A stretch of 64,000 bases of DNA from Amoebidium appalachense (GCA_963693365.1 CAVNZM010000001.1:12338001-12402000), one strand, 5' to 3'; numbered from the stretch's first letter, positions 42,492 through 58,174 are shown. Numbers and translations: made by a program. Notes: a model not told the origin generated them from the letters alone.

Positions 42492-43244
42492 TGTTGTTTT
42501 GTACGGGTCTAAGGGAGCAGAGTGCACAGAGGTGTCATGTAAAACACGATCAACACAATAAAGAGAGGGCAATCGGAGTTGTTCATGACACATGAAAGAT
42601 TTCAAACAACAACTGACCTTTTATTGTGCTCTCGGGTCTTTTTGTACTTGCAACTTATCATCTTATCTCAACTAAAAGAAGAGAACCAATCGGTTCTATC
42701 AGATGATAGAAAAACGCATTCCAACAGAGCATACACATTCCAACTTCCGACATAACTGAAGCCTAGAAACCCTTACTTAAATAACTTAAGTAATTATATT
42801 ATACATCTTGTCACTATTAATACACATATATATTTATACTTGTCTCTATAAGAAACTCATTTAAATACTTATATTTCCTAAAAGTCGACACTCTCAAAGT
42901 GAAGACACATTACGATAAACCGAATTCCATACATATCTATTGTGTCCAATCATAACACGTACATTAATAGACAGGAATGCACAAAACGATCTATAGATGT
43001 ACTCACTCGCGTCTATTGGTGAGTCATCTTATTGTGAACTAAAACTAAACCCCTTTGAACTAAAACAAAGACAACGAATATAGCTAGCCAATCACGCTAC
43101 TTCTCAGATAAACAGAGGAGAGCAAACACAGATAAGATACAATAAGTTCTATCAGGCAAGAGAGCCAGGTGTGCACGGATCTACAGATATCTGTGCACAC
43201 AGAAACAAGGGAGAGAGAGAGATACGGGGGGGGGGGGGGGGGGG

Positions 43245-43290
<46 letters not shown>

Positions 43291-43408
43291 AAAAAGGGAG
43301 AGAGGGGGGGAGAGCACAAAGAAGGAGAGCAGACACGAATACAAACAAAGCTAAGACACATAAATACTTCAAGACTCTTGCTGTCCTACGTAGTGACGTA
43401 TTCCAACA
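42492..43408 (-). mobile_element. Copia-type LTR A (5' LTR of element 1)
   Basis: Starts TGTTGTTTTGTACGG and ends GTATTCCAACA on the plus strand, the same ends as LTRs B and C; diverged from them by scattered substitutions and run-length changes in a G/GA microsatellite at 43226-43300. Its primer-binding site (42479-42491) differs at two positions from that of element 2. Confidence 0.85.
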
Positions 43409-44861
43409 CAGAACGTTACCGCCATCCACACCCTTTCCGTCGACGACATTGAATCGTGTGTTGACAAATCTGTCCGTGGGCCTCCACCACTTGGCAATCA
43501 CAGAAGACCTTCCTGTTACTGGACAGGACCACGGTTGGAACGAAGTCAACAGCGACGAAAGAGAGGTTACCGCTATTCTGGATATGAAGATCGTCACCCC
43601 CCGCGCCACCGCAACCGTCGCCAAGTCCCACAACCCCACTACTGTCATCTACACATGGATAACGGCAAGAACTTAGAAGTTGAGTTATACATATGTTTAT
43701 TAGTTTGTTGTTGTTCGTTTCCTTTTCCCTTTTTCCTTTCTTTCTTTCCCGTTTCCGTGTGCACAGATATCGTTGATCTGTGTACACACCGAGCCACTTG
43801 GCCCACGTACATGTAATGTCGTTTACGTTTTTACTAAATTTACATGGTGCGTTCGTGTCCGATAGTTGTCCAATCAGATCTCGCTTAATTTCCCCAAATA
43901 TAGAAACCTACATTCCTCCTTTATTCCACTCGATTCCTTTCCCATTCCATTCCTTTCTATCCTCGAGATTCCTTTTACTTCTTTTCCCACGATGTACTAG
44001 TAGAATTGCTCTATGTTCCCCAGCTATTAGGAATACTTATGTTTAGACGTGTTTATGTTAACTTAGGAACATGTATAAATATATGATGTGAACTAATAGA
44101 TATATAATTATGTGGTTTCATTTATTTAGCTTTAGTAAATGTTTTCATGCTTTCATTAGAAGATTACGATTTATCTTCTATGTGTCGACAGGTATTTCGA
44201 TTTATTTGCCCTCGTAGTTTTCGTCCTTTTGATTGGCTTAGCAGATTTATTTGCCCTCTTAGTTTCGTTCTTTTGATTGACTTAGCATTTGTCGGCTCCA
44301 CATCTCTGCGTATAAAAAGGACTTCACCTTGAAATAAATATCAAGCAGTTGAAAACATTTCAAGTCGTCTCACAAACCGTTCCACCTCTCCGGTGTGTTT
44401 TTCCTGTGTGTCTGTGTGTTGTGTATATCATAACACCCATGTGTGCACTCTGCTTCTCCGTTTACCCACACAAAACAACAACTACCTCATGCGCTTTAAG
44501 GACTACCCACGAGTCGGCGATCTATGGTTGCCGCTTTCGGCGCTGCGCTGCCCAGAACTCCTCCAAGAATTCCACAGCAAACACGTATCCGAAGGGGTGA
44601 TCAATTCGCTAACCTCGACGACACCACCACCCCCTCCTCCCACCACCACCACCGATATCTCCGCCGCTTTGGTCAACATTCCACCCGTCAATGTGCTCGC
44701 ATATATTTGGACGGCGCGCGAAATCGCGGAAACCATCACCCGGCCCACCGCTGTCACCACTGTATCATACAAGTTCCCTCCTTCCGTCAGCGCCCTTGTC
44801 CAATACCATCGACATTAATCCAGCCGACGGGGTCGCCGGCTTACTTTAGAGGGGGGAGTGA
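43409..44861 (+). mobile_element. Opposite-strand copia-like LTR remnant and short ORF, ending in a polypurine tract
   Basis: From about 43680 to 44400 the plus strand has features of the copia LTR in the opposite orientation: GTGTGCACAGATATC, ACATGTATAAATATATGATG and GAAATAAATATCAAGCAG. An open frame follows (44489-44818, MRFKDYPRVGDLWLPLSALR at its start, Pro/Thr-rich middle) that I do not recognise. At 44848-44861 a purine tract (AGAGGGGGGAGTGA) abuts the right-hand LTR, as expected of a 3' LTR. Confidence 0.45.
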
Positions 44862-44973
44862 TGTTATGGAACCGTGCCAAAGTGTACTCGGCTCCCGGGA
44901 ATTTTTGGCAACGTCCCCCGATACCCCTGGGTGTCGGGAGATTGCATTAAATGAACACGAAATGCAGATTTCT

Positions 44974-45517
44974 CGTTCTGATAGAGAAATCAAAGGTAAA
45001 ACTCAGTCGGCATGTGTTCTGTTCCTTAGGCAACACCGTACTGATCATTATCGCTTTTTGGGAGCTTTGGCAGGATACATTTCTCCTGCTGTACGTATGG
45101 ATACCACCCTAGTAGATAAGTCTGTATGGTGCTCTAATGTTGATATTGCCTGGGAAGTTGTGCAGTGGCGCAGTAATTCTTGTTTTCATCGCCGCTGGTG
45201 CCACTTTTGTGCTGACCTTTTTAATCGCAAGCATGTTGATAGGTGTGAATTTTTATGTCGCATTTTACCTCTTTCCCTCCTGGTATCTGCTACCCTAGCT
45301 GGCAATGTGAACACTTTAGACTTTTTGTTGAATTCTGTTGGTCGTCACATTGAGTATTTATATGATTTTCACACAGTGTTCAGGTATCTCAGTATGCACT
45401 TGTTACTGGATAACTCGTGAAGTTTTTTATTGTCTTCTCAGTATGCCGTGCATACTTGTCATATCTTTCCGTCGAATAAATCCAGTCAAAAGAAAAAAAA
45501 AAAAAAAAAAAAAAAAA
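44974..45517 (+). mobile_element. 5'-truncated LINE inserted in the LTR
   Basis: 544 bp ending in a poly(A) run of about 25, flanked by an 8-bp target-site duplication AGATTTCT (44966-44973 and 45518-45525). It encodes the C-terminus of a LINE ORF2, including a CCHC motif (CHFCADLFNRKHVDRC) and a stop before AATAAATCCAGTCAAAAG. A longer, mutated relative is at 60072-61390. Confidence 0.92.
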
Positions 45518-47232
45518 AGATTTCTACATTCCAATGTGAACACGCCAGACAATCGGAGTCCTCCCCTTTTGGCCCGAAGAGGCTAAGAGAGGAGGGCAAC
45601 ACTGGCAGAACGTGACCTTCAACTATACTTTGGCCCAGCTACCTAACATGCGGCAAGACGAGAGAGAAAAATGGCAAAGACGATTACAAGTCAATGCCTA
45701 AGATATTTCAACACCTATATTGGGGGCTTCATGAACTTCTGCTTGTGTAAGTAAGACCACGGGGAACTCTATGCACCCATCACTATTCAATCATGTGAAT
45801 AGGGACATTATGTTTATCCCAGGAAAAGGGGCAAACAAAACTGCGACACCTCTGAGCCAATCGGGTGTCAGCAGAAGTGAGATCCACCAATCGGCTGCGC
45901 CGACTCTTGTACACTCAGTGGGTATATAAACTTGTACTCCCGGCGCCATTCAGTCAGAGTCTGACTCAGTCTGCACTCACTCGGCTTTCGATCACATCAA
46001 GACTACTTCCGGCGACGACTCCCCTGTGGCCTAAGGTCGACAGCCTTTCACCCCGGGCTGCTTCGTCAACCCCCATTACTACCCTTCACCCACGGTTCCT
46101 TCCTGGCCTTGTGGTCACCCGGGCCTGCCTGCCCTTCACCCAGGGCCTCCCTGCACCTTCACCCCGGACCAGCTGACTGTGAGCCTACACTGCCCTTCAC
46201 CCCGGGCCAGTGGCTTACACCACCCCACTACTGTGCAAGAACAAGTGTTTATTTTCGCCGTGCCCCTCTTCTGTGTTGTGGGGGCATTACAAATACATAA
46301 CACTTGTGACCTGTGCCGCTGTCGGTCGTGACACGCACATACTGGATCACGACGGTCCTGTGCACACGATAGATTATGCATACACCATATGTACATATGA
46401 TATTATGCATGTACATGTTTATGCACCATGTATTTGATCATATATATAAGCATATGAAAGATTATACTTGAAATATTGTAGGTATTTGTTGTTTTGTACG
46501 GGTCTAAGGGAGCAGAGTGCACAGAGGTGTCATGTAAAACACGACTAACACATTAATGAGAGGGCAATCGGAGTTGTTCACGAGACATTGAAAGATTTCA
46601 AACAACAACTGATTCTTTATTGTGCTCTCGGTTCCTTTTGTACTTGCGACTTATCACCTTATCACAACTAAAGAGGGAGAACCAATCGGTTCTATCAGAA
46701 GATAGAAAAACACATTCCGACAGAGCATACACATTCCAACTTCCGATTAAACTAAAGTGTAGAAACTCTTACTTAAATAAATTAAGTAATTATACATCTA
46801 GTCACTATTAACTCACATATATATTTATGTTCGTCTCTATAAAGAAACTTATTTAAATACATATATTTCCTAACAGTCGACACTCTCAAAGTGAAGACAC
46901 TTTGCAATAAACCGAATTCCATATATATCTATTGTCCAATCACAACACACATATATTAACAGACAGGAATGCACAACACAATCTACAGATGTACTCGCTC
47001 GCGACTATTGGCGAGCCATCCTTTTGAGAACAAAACTAGGCCATTTTGAAATAAAGGAAAGACAACGAGTGAGGCTAGCCAATCACGCTACCTCTCAGAT
47101 AAACAGAGGAGAGCAAACAGAAATAAAATACAATAAGTTCTTATCAGGCAAGAGAGCCAGGTGTGCACAGATCTACAGATATCTGTGCCCACAGAAACAA
47201 GGGAGAGAGAGATACGGGGGGGGGGGGGGGGG

Positions 47233-47290
<58 letters not shown>

Positions 47291-48114
47291 GAGAGAGGGA
47301 GAGCACAAAGAAGGAAAGCAGACACGAATACAAACAAGCTAGGACACATACATACTTCAAGGCTCTTGCTGTCATACATGGTGACGTATTCCAACATCCC
47401 CACTCAAGGGGTTGAAGTTTGTGTTCTCGTGTCTGTTGATGTGACGGTAGATGAGGTCCAAACACAGGAGGGGCCGTCACACTCAAGTTTCCCCACTCGA
47501 GGATGCAAACCGAAGATCCTTGAGGTGGGAAGGAGAGAATCAAAACTGAAGAGGCACACAACGACGGTTGCCTCTGAAGACTCGAAATAAGAAATCATGG
47601 TGGTTATCGGCGATATATATATATATATAGGAAACACTAGTGTATGTGTGACGTGTTGGTGGCTAATGGTTTATACTGGGGACCACCCAGGTAAACACAA
47701 GGCATGAACATCTTGTGGACTGATTTATAGACTGGTGGTCAACCAGTTAAGACACGGGGAAGGTGCATCCCGTGGACTAGGTTTAGACTGGCAGTCAACC
47801 AGCACGTCATGGCTATAGATAATTATTTATACTGGGACGCCATCCCAGTTCGACATATATATAAGTCGAATATAGAAGAAAACCAATATATATGGTGGGA
47901 TATGAATATAAATAAACGACGGATGGTGGAGAATAATCCCCACTGAAGATGCACACATATGACGATGGAAGACTGAGTCCCCACTGATGAAGAGAAACGA
48001 TGAGGAGTAGTAGACTTTCGTTGGGAGGCATCTTGATCACCGTAGGTGTGTCAACTGCTGTCCAGGGCCCCAACCTACTCAGAAACCACTCGATGATGAA
48101 CACCAGTGCACGGG

Positions 48115-49080
48115 TCAGTCACGGAGACTGAGGTTGGCACGGTGTGTGTCGTGGGCCGGACCAGCCAGAGGCTTGGTGAAGATATCGGCCAGGTTCTTCT
48201 TGGTGTCGATGTAGGTGACAGTGACGTCCCCACTGTTGATGTAGTCCTTGGTGTAGAAGTAACGACGGGGGACGGGATGGAGGGGCTCAGGGGCCGGGGG
48301 AGTGTCTGGGACAGACACTCGGGGTTCGGGGATGGGAGCCTGGATGGCGGGGATGGGTGCCGTGTTGAGGGGGGAGTCGGATGACACGGGGCTGGACAGG
48401 GCCGAGTGGAACTCCGGAGACCCAGGACGAACCGGGGTTAGATGACCAGGTACGTGGTCATTGACGGCAGGGGCCGGCAGCAGGGGTTGCTGGCCGGTGG
48501 GTGGGTGGGTGGGTGGACCCACGGGGGCAGGCACACGACGGGGGGAACGACGGAGAATCACTGACTGAATCTCATCGTCATCGGAGTGAGGATCCAGGGA
48601 CGGCAGTGATGGATCGATTGAAGTCGGCTGATTGGTGGTCGGCACAGAAATCTGATTGGATGCCGTGGTGAATTGTGATTCGTCAAAGACAGGGGCTTCG
48701 GAAACGGGGGCAGGCAGCACGGTAGGCTGGCTAGAAACGTGGATGGGAACGGCCGGACCTGGCAGCACGTGTTGCTTGCCGGGGTCGGGGGGTAACGGGG
48801 GGGAAACAGCTGCAGGGGTAACTGGGGCCCGTGCAGGGTTTGGGGGAGCTGAGAGCTCGACGAGGCTGGCCACGTGATCGGAGGAAACTGCTGCCGGAAT
48901 GCGGGGCAGATCCATGGAATGTGAGGGGTCCGGCGACAGTGACGGCACGGTGGTGGGAACAGGGTTGGAAATCCTGGAAGGGAGCATGTTGGACGACATG
49001 GTAAACGGTTCTGGCAGGGACTCGGGGCCGGGACTCCTATGGAGTAGGAAAGCACAAAGTGCTTGGACTGTGTTGAACAC
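48115..49080 (-). pseudogene. Remnant of copia Pol: linker and RNase H C-terminus
   Basis: A long Pro/Ser-rich frame (the linker after integrase, with VILRRSPRRVPAP) runs straight into YIDTKKNLADIFTKPLAGPA, the typical last segment of copia RNase H. The RT and most of RNase H are absent, so the frame is an internal deletion product of a full pol gene. Confidence 0.8.
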
Positions 49081-49771
49081 GGGAGACTGGAAAGAAGTAC
49101 CGAATTTGGGTACTTCAGATGGACTTGAGGGAGGATAGTCAAGTCGGATCGAGACGGGGTGTCAAATGATCGTCGATCGGAATGGAGCCGGGGTTTGAAA
49201 TTTGACGAGTGATTGGGATTTCGATGTTATGGAATGGGAGCCTCCGGGGCAGACAGGGAGGCGCGGTGGAGACCACGTCGGGACAGGGGGACACGTCATG
49301 AAGTGTCAAAGAAGAACTTGGAGCGCGACGGCAGAACCAAGGGTGGAGGAAGGTTTGACGTGACGGAGAGGAACCAGGACGGAACTGGAATGAGGGCAAG
49401 CTGAAACTTGCAAGGATGGCACGATTGTCAAGGCATGACAGAAGCTCTTGTCAAGATGAGTCAGATCTTGTCAAGGGGAGTGACGGAGGACCGGTTACGG
49501 CCGGTCGCGGGAGGAGCCGAGAGGCTAGGTGACGGCGGGAAGTGCCAGAGACGGAATGTGCAGAAAAGCACAGACGGGTTTAGGGGACGCCAGGGAGAGA
49601 TGTACACGGCCTCAGCACCAAGAGGAAGGGGGGGCGGCGTCAATTCACGGAATAGGTACTCAACGTTAACACGCAAGTGACCATTAGATGAGGTGCATGA
49701 GGAGCTGACCACAGCTATGATGTGTACCAGGAATTTAACGATTGCTAGTGTGTTGCGAGAGGGTGCGAAAA

Positions 49772-49784
49772 TGGGCCCATAACC
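49772..49784 (-). other. Copia primer-binding site (half initiator tRNA-Met)
   Basis: GGTTATGGGCCCA directly after the LTR C end. It pairs with TGGGCCCATAACC in the anticodon stem-loop of eukaryotic initiator tRNA-Met, implying priming from a cleaved tRNA half instead of the CCA end. Confidence 0.8.
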
Positions 49785-50529
49785 TGTTGTTTTGTACGGG
49801 TCTAAGGGAGCAGAGTGCACAGAGGTGTCATGTAAAACACGACTAACACATTAATGAGAGGGCAATCGGAGTTGTTCACGAGACATTGAAAGATTTCAAA
49901 CAACAACTGATTCTTTATTGTGCTCTCGGTTCCTTTTGTACTTGCGACTTATCACCTTATCACAACTAAAGAGGGAGAACCAATCGGTTCTATCAGAAGA
50001 TAGAAAAACACATTCCGACAGAGCATACGCATTCCAACTTCCGATTAAACTAAAGTGTAGAAACTCTTACTTAAATAAATTAAGTAATTATACATCTAGT
50101 CACTATTAACTCACATATATATTTATGTTCGTCTCTATAAAGAAACTTATTTAAATACATATATTTCCTAACAGTCGACACTCTCAAAGTGAAGACACTT
50201 TGCAATAAACCGAATTCCATATATATCTATTGTCCAATCACAACACACATATATTAACAGACAGGAATGCACAACACAATCTACAGATGTACTCGCTCGC
50301 GACTATTGGCGAGCCATCCTTTTGAGAACAAAACTAGGCCATTTTGAAATAAAGGAAAGACAACGAGTGAGGCTAGCCAATCACGCTACCTCTCAGATAA
50401 ACAGAGGAGAGCAAACAGAAATAAAATACAATAAGTTCTTATCAGGCAAGAGAGCCAGGTGTGCACAGATCTACAGATATCTGTGCCCACAGAAACAAGG
50501 GAGAGAGAGATACGGGGGGGGGGGGGGGG

Positions 50530-50585
<56 letters not shown>

Positions 50586-50696
50586 GAGAGAGGGAGAGCA
50601 CAAAGAAGGAAAGCAGACACGAATACAAACAAGCTAGGACACATACATACTTCAAGGCTCTTGCTGTCATACATGGTGACGTATTCCAACAGTATT

Positions 50697-53426
<2,730 letters not shown>

Positions 53427-53531
53427 GTATCCGCCCATTAACAAGTTGCCACCATCGTCAGTATGGAGGGAAGAGGATTCGATCACCACCGTTATATCGT
53501 TAAAGAAAAGGGCTTTGGAATTCGGTAGGTG

Positions 53532-53588
<57 letters not shown>

Positions 53589-53751
53589 CACTCGCACTCG
53601 CACTCGCACTCGGACACACACACACACTCTCTCTCTCTCTCGCTCTCTCTCTCTCTCTCGCTCCCCCCCCCCCCCCTCGCTCCCTCTTTATATACCCCCA
53701 CCCACCCACACACACACATACACACTCTCGCCCTCACACAGACACACACAG

Positions 53752-53783
<32 letters not shown>

Positions 53784-54850
53784 GCACACACATCCTCACA
53801 ACTTCCTCCCTCTCTCCCTCCCTCCTGTCTCCCTCCCTCCCTAGTACCCTCCACGGCCCCTCTCCCCCCCTTATCCTAGTTCACCCCCACTATTTGAGGC
53901 ATACTGATAGGAAGAGCTTTGCACACATCCAAAAAGATGCACCTGGATCTCCAAACATGCTTACAAGCCCATGAGCTCTCACACGTAGACATACGAAACA
54001 TATATTCTGTGTCTACATGATATAGTACACTTGCGATTGTGAACACACACACACACACACACACACACATGGCAGAGCACGCACACATAATGGCATGTCG
54101 GAAAACCAGGTGGAGGCATTGCTCGGAGGCTTATTTGGAGGAGGGTGAGGGGGAAGTAACCGGGGAGGGGGCTGGAGAGAGAGAGGGGGGGGGGGGGGGG
54201 GGGGGGGGAGGGGGGAAGACGGGGAAGGGGCCGAGAAATGATGGCGTGATTAGGCAAAGGAGATGGGGTTGGGATGGGAAGATTTTTGTTGGGGTGTGTG
54301 CTCTCAGGGGGAGGGGAGAGAAGGAAGAACACGTGAGTTTGGTGAAAGACTTTAGTCTCAGGTGGGCAAAGAAGGGATTAGTGTGTTATAGGATGCCAAA
54401 GTTCTGGCGGTCTTGGCTGTGATCTGAGTATTGGAAGGGGGTGTGGTGGGGCAGGGAGGGAAAAAGAAAGGGAGTGTTTGGAAGAACAAAGAAAGGGTGG
54501 AAGTGTTTGTGTGTTTGGGGAGCGGGGGAGGGAGGGGGAGGGGGGGGGGGGGGGGGGGAAGGAAGAGTATGCGTAAAGACACAGTCGGCTAAATCCCGGC
54601 TGAGAGGTTCTTCTGTTTGATTTTGATGTGGGCTGGGAAACGGAATGCAGAGGATGCAGGCAAAAGGGGTTGTAAAGGGGGACTTCGGGGGGGGGGGGGG
54701 GGGGTAATATGAGTCTCAGATATATGTATGCTGACGTGTGTACTCTGTCAACCAGGTAAGGTTGTGGGCATGCAGGCTGTGCCCTCTGTGCACCTCAAGG
54801 GCAGCACCTACATGTTTAGCATCTACGACGTCGGAACAAACTATGTGCGT

Positions 54851-54888
<38 letters not shown>

Positions 54889-55571
54889 ATTGCTGATGTT
54901 GCATACTTGAATGTTTGCCTTTGCCTGTGTCCTGCACCATGCTTCTCATCGTGTATGTATACTTCGTACCGTGTTCCGCATTCAAACCCCCCCCCCCCCC
55001 CCCCCCCCCTCATATTTCCGGCTGACATCCGGGGGCATAGCTTTCCGTTCGAAGATGTTAAAGTCCCTCCCTAATAGACCTGTTACTACCCTGCGGTGTG
55101 GGTCAATTCTTATATTTTCCCCTCTGATTGCGAATTCTGCGGCCTTCGGGACTTAAATCTTTTCAGCTGGTGTGGTATGTTAGCCAGGGAAGTATCGACT
55201 AAGGTAGCGACGGGGGAGCTTCCTAGAAGTTCCGTCTCCTGAGTTCCTATCTATAATTTTCTTGCTTCTGCTTACTGCTGCAACTTTAACCCCCGGCCTT
55301 TCCCACTGCCCTTGCCTGCATAAGTAACCCTGCTCGTCTCTGATCAAGACGGGTGACCCACCCATGTTCAAGTGAAACAGTATCTGAGTTGGGTTTCGTT
55401 AACGAGGTGAATGGGTCGAAACTCGGGTACTGTGGATGACGTGGGGCCCCCCTGAGGATGGACTCTGCTTATTATGCATACTCTTTGTGTATGGTTTGCA
55501 CTCTGCATCGTGTTATCCGTTGTTCTTGTGTACTTCGCACTTTATGATGCATTCAACCCCCCTCCCCCCCC

Positions 55572-55606
<35 letters not shown>

Positions 55607-55678
55607 CCCCCGCATACTCTCTGCGTGTGCTCTGCAACCTTTGCATTGTGTCGTCCTTGTGAATGTGAAAGTGCTTTC

Positions 55679-55724
<46 letters not shown>

Positions 55725-55955
55725 GGGGTGAAACCGACTGTTGCAATGTTCTTGGACTTTTTGTTTTAGCTCTCAATCGCCTACCCCTGCCTGCACAGAC
55801 ACGTCCACACATGCGCACACACACACATAAAGGCAAATACGCACAAATGAACAGCGACCCAACCCATATACTCACACGAACCATCTTTTTTCCGGCCTCT
55901 TTCAAATCCCCCCCCCCCCCTCCCCCCCCCCCGCTGGCCCACACGGCCACGCACG

Positions 55956-56015
<60 letters not shown>

Positions 56016-56028
56016 CACACACACACAT

Positions 56029-56113
<85 letters not shown>

Positions 56114-56657
56114 CACACCCATATACACATCCACACACGAATGCCCCCCTTTCCCCCTCCCCTCTCCCTCACCCCTTCTGGGCTGGTACGGTTGCATACT
56201 CTGTGTGGGATGCTTGCATTTCAGCACTCTCTTATCCGTTGTGAAGTTGTGCTCACACTATTTATCCCATTCTAACCCTTCCCACCTCCCTCCACTCTCC
56301 TCTTGGCCCACCATGTACACACCCACCCACACATACGTACACACAAATGCATGCATGCATGCATGGTGCATGATGCATGCGCACAAACTCACAGACTCGC
56401 GCATACACACACGCACGCACATACACATACGTATGCACACACGAACATACACACGCATGCGGTCACGTCGACAAGCAGGTGCACACAGCACACACACTCA
56501 CTCCCACTCCCCCCCCCCCCCCCCCCCCCCCCCCCACACACACACACAAACACACACATCCATACACACCTACATGCACACACACACCCTCCCTTACACA
56601 CACACACACACGCGCGCGCGCGCGCGCGCGCGCGCGCGAGTACACCACACGTCGATA

Positions 56658-56689
<32 letters not shown>

Positions 56690-56848
56690 GTACACACACG
56701 TACACAGCACATAGCCATCTGTAGTGAAGCCTCATCCGACGCTATCCACGAAGTCGACACTGTGCTGATAGACAGGGAGGTGACGGCCATAATCGACGAG
56801 CTTCAAACCCTGATGCAGTCCCTCCTCCCAAAGAGACCCCCCCGATAG
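53427..56848 (+). CDS. 3' exons of a gene of unknown function
   Basis: Three exons join with consistent phase: 53427-53524, 54756-54844 and 56708-56848 (TAG). The decoded stretch contains [18 protein letters not shown], then [20 protein letters not shown] and SIYDVGTNY, and a helical C-terminus [20 protein letters not shown] ending KRPPR. I do not recognise the family. It looks like a small soluble alpha/beta domain closed by an amphipathic helix, perhaps a subunit of a complex, but that is a guess. The final acceptor is made from a CA-rich run ending ACACAG; the donor at 54845 (GTGCGT) is followed by a 40-base poly(C). The 5' exons are not resolved. Confidence 0.65.
54893..54990 (+). repeat. 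Poly(C)-tailed intronic repeat in the 3' unknown gene
   Basis: Reads GTTGCATACTTGAATGTTTG, then ATACTTCGTACCGTGTTCC and GCATTCAAACCCCC with a long C tail, very close to 8625-8720 on the other strand. It is sense-oriented in intron 54845-56707. Confidence 0.75.
55300..55565 (+). repeat. Poly(C)-tailed intronic repeat, long copy
   Basis: Collinear with 8625-8900 (minus): CCCTGCTCGTCTCTGATCA, GGGTCGAAACTC, GAGGATGGACTCTGCTTAT, TGTGTACTTCGCAC, GATGCATTCAACCCCCC. Confidence 0.75.
55611..55722 (+). repeat. Poly(C)-tailed intronic repeat, short copy with 41-base C tail
   Basis: Reads GCATACTCTCTGCGTGTGC, then CTCTGCAACCTTTGC and GTGCTTTCTAACCCCC. It is the shortest unit and shows the core of the family. 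Confidence 0.7.
55962..56110. repeat. (CA)n array
   Basis: About 150 bp of CA with two GCACACACACATGC interruptions, in the last intron of the 3' unknown gene. Confidence 0.93.
56185..56280 (+). repeat. Poly(C)-tailed intronic repeat, diverged copy
   Basis: Contains GGTTGCATACTCTGTGTGG, CAGCACTCTCTTATCCGTTG and CCCATTCTAACCC. It is sense-oriented, like the other copies. Confidence 0.6.
56610..56638. repeat. (CG)n run
   Basis: About 14 alternating CG units between CA arrays; a strong Z-DNA former and rich in CpG. Confidence 0.9.
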
Positions 56849-57969
56849 CTCACCCCCTAATAACTACTCTATTGAAGTTTCACTCCCTTGAACCCCTCCC
56901 CCCCCCCCGGCCAGATAGCTCACCCCTACATAGCAGTATTATTATGCCAGAGGGATGCGCTTGGATGAATATAACAACTCTTCCCATCCCCCTCATCCCC
57001 CCTCCCCCTTCCGCTGGATCGTAAGAAATGATAAGGATACGTTAAGACAGATCCTCCCTCCCCCTCCTCCCCCTGTCTCTTACGAAGATAATAGATCCTA
57101 CCCAATGTTCTTTTGGTTCGTAATGCCGATAAGTCAACTAATAGGTGCATAGTCTTGTGAATGGTAATGCTCAGCCCTCTGCTAGTTATAATAAGTTTAA
57201 GTGATGAGTGAATCAGATTGCGATTCCCAACTAGCTATTCTGATTTATTTTATTGAACGACATGTTTGTCTGGAGAAATGCAAGTGGCTATGTGAATAGA
57301 GCTTACAGTAGGGTCCCAGGATGTAGTAATGTTTGGGGTCTCAGCTTTAAGGCCTTTCTTGATTCCGTTTTTGTTTTTGCCTCAGGGATGCCTATGGGCG
57401 CATTTTTTCCCTTTTTTGGCTGCAGCGGGCCCTGGGGGGGGGGGGGGGGGGGGGGGGGGGGGAGGGGGAAGGGGGGGGAGGGGGGAGGGGGCGGGGAGAC
57501 GGGGGGACTGAAAAAGATGCGAGTGATTTGCGATTTTTAAGTTGGGATTAGAAGCATGAAGTTGTTCTGCTACATGTCTTTCGATGATTTACTGTTGAAT
57601 GTATGGTTACATAATATACATATGGTGGGTAGGCGGCAGGGTGGTGTTGCGGCATGTGTGTATGTGATAACGTTGGGTATCGAATAAAGTGCACTGTTTC
57701 CGTTTTAAAAACCCTTTGGGCACACTAAAAGTTTGTAGTTCAACGTTCAACGTTGTTGTGAAAGAAACTTCCCATAGCAACACCTGCACATCCCACCCCC
57801 CACCCCTCTGTCCCCCCTTTTCCACGCACACTACAGAAGTGAGTCGCACACACGAAAAAATTTGAGTAGCGCTAGTACGGCTCACAGTCATGGACTCACG
57901 GTGTGTGACCCAAATCTCAGGCGCATGCGTGCGTGCGCGCGTGTACACACACACACATGTACACACACT

Positions 57970-58057
<88 letters not shown>

Positions 58058-58174
58058 GAGAGAGAAAGAGAGATCGATAAAGATAAAGAGAGAGAGGGAC
58101 GGTCATGTGCGTGCAACGTACATGTTCACACAGGCACACACGTGTTGTCGCGCACGAATATCCACAACTTGAAC
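56849..58174. other. Intergenic sequence with a G run and a CA array
   Basis: Downstream of the unknown gene. It holds a G-rich tract at 57434-57490 and a CA array at 57968-58055. No coding support. Confidence 0.5.

Larger units (their letters stand above)
39204..46302 (+). mobile_element. LTR retrotransposon (retropepsin-encoding), rearranged, with nested insertions
   Basis: Two direct LTR copies, 39204-40054 and 44862-46302 (the latter enlarged by a LINE), enclose an internal region with a retropepsin frame near the left LTR and a polypurine tract at the right LTR. LTR ends are TGTTATG...CATAACA (TG...CA), slightly decayed in the left copy. Inside each LTR are a TATATAAA box and repeated CCTTCACCC-type units. 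The internal region is interrupted by copia-type sequence on the opposite strand (about 41165-43408). I find no matching target-site duplication and no clear primer site, so the outer pair may not be one original insertion. Confidence 0.65.
46487..50691 (-). mobile_element. Complete, non-autonomous copia-type element 2 with 5-bp TSD
   Basis: Nearly identical LTRs B (46487-47396) and C (49785-50691) flank 2388 bp of internal sequence read on the minus strand. The insertion is bracketed by GTATT at 46482-46486 and 50692-50696. The primer site next to LTR C (49772-49784) is GGTTATGGGCCCA in element sense, complementary to the anticodon arm of initiator tRNA-Met, as in Drosophila copia. A polypurine tract GAGTGGGGA abuts LTR B (47397-47405). 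The near-identity of the LTRs suggests a recent insertion. Gag, protease, integrase and RT are missing, so it would need help from a full element. Confidence 0.9.
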
